From: Kiritimatiellales bacterium
Lineage (GTDB): Bacteria > Verrucomicrobiota > Kiritimatiellia > Kiritimatiellales > Pontiellaceae
DNA: 8,348 nucleotides
Direction: 5' to 3'
Assembly (NCBI GenBank): GCA_021734595.1
Contig: JAIPIO010000178.1
Location: 1-8,348 of the forward strand
In this document: piece by piece, positions 6,458 through 8,348 of the stretch
How positions within the stretch are numbered: the first letter of the stretch is position 1
How the letters are laid out: each line of letters opens with the position of its first letter
Made by a program: the position numbers and the translations under genes
Notes under the pieces: generated by a model
What the model was told of the DNA's origin: nothing
What the model saw: the letters and a program-made list of their open reading frames with translations, nothing else
Databases searched by the model: none

Positions 6458-6463
6458 CTCCCC
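6458..6463 (-). promoter_or_regulatory. Ribosome binding site deciding the GTG start of the GT-C gene
   Basis: The minus strand reads AGGAAAAGGGGAG, then TTTGT, then GTG. GGGGAG is a strong anti-16S match 5 nt before the GTG at 6452. The upstream in-frame codons back to the TAA at 6521-6519 contain no ATG, GTG or TTG, so this site fixes the start. Confidence 0.7.
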
Positions 6464-6465
6464 TT

Positions 6466-6490
6466 TTCCTGAGAACTGTTGATTCAGGAA
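6466..6490. repeat. Short inverted repeat before the GT-C ribosome binding site
   Basis: TTCCTGA (6466-6472) and TCAGGAA (6484-6490) are exact reverse complements around an 11-nt loop, in the 73-nt gap between the GT2 and GT-C genes. In the transcript the 3' arm abuts the GGGGAG ribosome binding site, so folding could affect initiation. The stem is only 7 bp and could be chance. Confidence 0.35.
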
Positions 6491-6525
6491 TGAACCAACC
6501 GTTTAAAATCCAAATCCATTACCTG

Positions 6526-7476
6526 CTACTCGGAACTTGATACATTTTTCGTTATGTACAACGGCCTATCCTTAACCTCGACGAATATGCGTGAAATATA
6601 GGTTCCCACCACGCCCACCGCGATCAATTGGACACCTCCCATAAAGAGGACGGCTAAAACAATGGTGGTAAAGCCCAGGACTTCCAACCCTTGCAAAAAA
6701 CCAAAAAACTGCAGCACGCGCTGAATTAACAGAACGCACGAATACAGAAACGCGGCACCCGAAATAAGGAACCCCATCCCCGTAATCCATTGCAATGGCA
6801 CATCGCTAAAACTTGTGATCCCATCCCAAGCATAACTCAACAACCGTCGGAAACTCTGTTTGGTTTCTCCTGCAAATCTCAGATCCCGATCATAGTAGAC
6901 GTATTCGGTTTCGAACCCCGGCCAGCACCTCAGGGCGGGGAAGAAAAGAGAACGCTCCCGCAAATCACGCACATGATCGGCCACGTGCCGATCCATCAAG
7001 CCGAAGGTTCCGCTGTTCCGAGGCATTGCCCCCTGACATAGAAAATTGAATGTGCGGTGAAACAGATCGAAAAAAAGTCTTCTTAATCCCGACTCCTTGC
7101 GGGAGTTCCGGCATGCCACCACGGTTTTTGCCCCTTTTTCCCAACAGGCGACCATCTCCCCGATTAATTCCGGGGGGTCTTGCAGGTCTCCATCCATAAA
7201 CACAACCGCATCACCATCGGCAAAATCCAGACCAGCCTTGTATGCCGCCTGCAGTCCAAAATTCCGGGACAAGGATATCAACTTCCAGCAGGAGAGTTTT
7301 GGCAAAGCCTCTTCCAATCGGGCATACGTGGCATCCTGGCTCCCATCATCGACGATGACCGGTTGCAGCTCGAAACCTTCAAGGCCCGAGGCTACTTTTT
7401 CCAGTCGACTGACCAGTTCATCCACGACTGTTTCTTCATTAAAAACCGGAATAACAACAGAAACTCGTTTCTTCAT
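6526..7476 (-). CDS. Family 2 polyprenyl-phosphate glycosyltransferase (GtrB/ArnC/DPM1-like)
   Basis: A 316-residue membrane-anchored enzyme expected to move a sugar from a nucleotide donor to undecaprenyl phosphate on the cytosolic face. The GT-A domain starts RVSVVIPVFNEE (4-15), followed by VDDGSQD (42-48) and FMDGDLQDPPE (93-103), with the metal-binding DxD at Asp95/Asp97. SGTFGLMDR (155-163) takes the place of the GDFRLMDR-type motif of GtrB relatives. Two transmembrane helices follow (about 229-252 and 267-295). The C-terminal GTYISRIFVEVKDRPLYI (291-308) closely matches the family's GEYIGRIYxExKxRPxY ending. The length is normal for GtrB/ArnC. The ATG at 7476 has GGAG 8 nt upstream and the gene starts 36 nt after fcl. 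It stands 73 nt before a GT-C enzyme, the usual partner that would use the lipid-linked sugar outside. No GtrA-like flippase gene is visible. The sugar is unknown. Confidence 0.93.
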   Translation of the reverse strand: MKKRVSVVIPVFNEETVVDELVSRLEKVASGLEGFELQPVIVDDGSQDATYARLEEALPKLSCWKLISLSRNFGLQAAYKAGLDFADGDAVVFMDGDLQDPPELIGEMVACWEKGAKTVVACRNSRKESGLRRLFFDLFHRTFNFLCQGAMPRNSGTFGLMDRHVADHVRDLRERSLFFPALRCWPGFETEYVYYDRDLRFAGETKQSFRRLLSYAWDGITSFSDVPLQWITGMGFLISGAAFLYSCVLLIQRVLQFFGFLQGLEVLGFTTIVLAVLFMGGVQLIAVGVVGTYISRIFVEVKDRPLYITKNVSSSE

Positions 7477-7512
7477 TGCTCAACTCCATTCACCCATCAA
7501 AATGCAGACATT

Positions 7513-8348
7513 TTATCCGTTCGCCAAAAAATCCCGATAGGCTTCCATAATTCCTTCACGCAGCTGGGTTTTCTGCAACCAACCCAGCTCTTCCAGCCGG
7601 GATACATCCATCAGCTTCTGCGGTGTACCGTCGGCATGAACCCCATCCCAGGCAATACGGCCTTTATACCCTATCAACTCCGCCATCAGCGCGGCCAGTT
7701 CGGCAATTGTCCGATCACTTCCCGACCCGACGTTGATCGGCGTCGGACTGGAATACTTCTCCATCAGGAACAAGCAGGCATCCGCCACCTCATCCGCAAA
7801 AAGAAATTCTCGGCGGGGCGTACCGCTGCCCCAAAGTACAAGCACCGCCTCCCCTGCTGTTCTTTTTGCAATGCCGGACTGCGCCAACCACTGTTCAAGC
7901 GATGCGGCGGTTTCTGCGCAGACATACTTCTTCTCCCGCGCCCGAATACGTTTCAGTTCCGCTTCATTTCCTTCATCAAAACATTTGGCCAGATGGATTT
8001 TCCGGATAAAGGCGGGAAAGACATGTGAATTTTCCGGGTGATAATTATCGCCGATTCCAAACAGGTTGCAGGGCATCACCGAAATAAAATCACAGCCGTA
8101 TTGCTTCCGATACATTTCGCACATTTTGATGCCGGCAATCTTGGCAATGGCATACGCTTCGTTCGTTGGCTCCAGCGCCCCGGATAGCAGACTCTCTTCC
8201 TGGATGGGTTCCGGTGCCAACTTGGGATAGACGCAGGAGGACCCCAGCAAGCAACCTTTTTCGACAGCGTCTACATAGGCACTGTGAATGACATTGTTTT
8301 GGAACATGAGGTTCTCATACAGGAAATCATCCGAATAGGTGTCGCTCG
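7513..8348 (-). CDS. fcl: GDP-L-fucose synthase Fcl/WcaG, long form (5' end cut by window edge)
   Basis: This NADPH-dependent epimerase-reductase of the extended SDR family converts GDP-4-keto-6-deoxy-D-mannose to GDP-L-fucose in the cytosol. The frame runs to the right edge, where SDTYSDDFLYENLMFQNNVIHSAY matches the family (printed in part: YENLMFQNNVIH). Counting from the internal Met encoded at 8307, GSSCVYP (22-28), the catalytic YAIAK (Tyr52, Lys56) and NSH (His95) line up with Ser107, Cys109, Tyr136, Lys140 and His179 of the E. coli enzyme at a constant offset of 84. About 71 N-terminal residues, including the NADP-binding GxxGxxG, are therefore outside the window, and the full protein would be near 348 residues against 321 in E. 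coli. The excess is an insert of about 45 residues (roughly 108-155) between HLAK and LVLWGSGTPRREFLF. The ATG at 8307 is internal, not the start. A gmd gene should lie nearby outside the window. Confidence 0.95.
   Translation of the reverse strand, partial: SDTYSDDFLYENLMFQNNVIHSAYVDAVEKGCLLGSSCVYPKLAPEPIQEESLLSGALEPTNEAYAIAKIAGIKMCEMYRKQYGCDFISVMPCNLFGIGDNYHPENSHVFPAFIRKIHLAKCFDEGNEAELKRIRAREKKYVCAETAASLEQWLAQSGIAKRTAGEAVLVLWGSGTPRREFLFADEVADACLFLMEKYSSPTPINVGSGSDRTIAELAALMAELIGYKGRIAWDGVHADGTPQKLMDVSRLEELGWLQKTQLREGIMEAYRDFLANG

Noticed and set aside
6682..6696. TTCCAACCCTTGCAA inside the GT2 gene as another palindrome copy
   Set aside because: One mismatch in the right pentamer and fully inside conserved coding sequence; not distinguishable from chance.
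7180..8028. 282-codon plus-strand open frame
   Set aside because: It lies opposite the GT2 and fcl genes, both with clear family motifs; it shows no ribosome binding site or domain.
7513..8307. ATG at 8307 as the start of the fucose synthase
   Set aside because: The frame continues upstream to the window edge with family-conserved residues (DDFLYENL), and catalytic residue spacing requires about 84 residues before this Met.

Overview
The window is an 8.3 kb slice of a Gram-negative-type surface polysaccharide (O-antigen, capsule or exopolysaccharide) biosynthesis cluster. All eight genes lie on the minus strand, so transcription runs from the right edge to the left edge. In transcription order they are: fcl/wcaG (GDP-L-fucose synthase, start beyond the right edge), a GtrB/ArnC-type family 2 polyprenyl-phosphate glycosyltransferase, a multi-spanning GT-C/PMT-like glycosyltransferase, a DUF1972-type family 4 glycosyltransferase, an uncharacterised GT-B-like protein, a family 61 (DUF563) glycosyltransferase, a small class I SAM-dependent methyltransferase, and rmlA/rfbA (glucose-1-phosphate thymidylyltransferase, end beyond the left edge). 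Gaps are 16-124 nt, with one 1-nt TAATG overlap. No internal promoter or intrinsic terminator was recognised, so this looks like one polycistronic unit whose promoter and outer ends are outside the window. No stretch above 300 nt lacks a gene, and no RNA gene, CRISPR array, transposase or integrase was seen.

The genes make sense together. RmlA commits glucose-1-phosphate to dTDP-glucose, the entry to dTDP-rhamnose and other dTDP-deoxysugars. Fcl completes GDP-L-fucose, so a gmd gene is expected upstream. The cytosolic transferases (families 4 and 61 and the GT-B-like protein) would assemble the repeat unit on a lipid carrier, and the methyltransferase may modify it. The GT2 plus GT-C pair has the signature of a periplasmic add-on route: a polyprenyl-phosphate-sugar is made on the cytosolic face and used outside by the GT-C enzyme. 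No Wzx flippase, Wzy polymerase, Wzz or initiating transferase is in the window, so the polymer class cannot be fixed.

The organism cannot be named from these genes. Mixed GC content, a long-form Fcl with an extra segment (a form I recall from Bacteroidota and other non-proteobacterial phyla), and palindromic intergenic repeats of the TTCCA-N5-TGGAA kind point to an environmental Gram-negative. My unverified impression is the PVC group, perhaps Kiritimatiellota. The main non-coding novelty is the 124-nt gap at 3655-3778, which holds three exact TTCCA-N5-TGGAA palindromes (two forming a perfect 15-bp hairpin), a second small hairpin and a degenerate fourth copy. A further exact copy lies inside the family 61 gene. 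The GT-C gene is clearly AT-richer than the neighbour sampled, suggesting a separate origin. No wholly new system is visible; this is mostly an ordinary sugar cluster with some uncharacterised parts.
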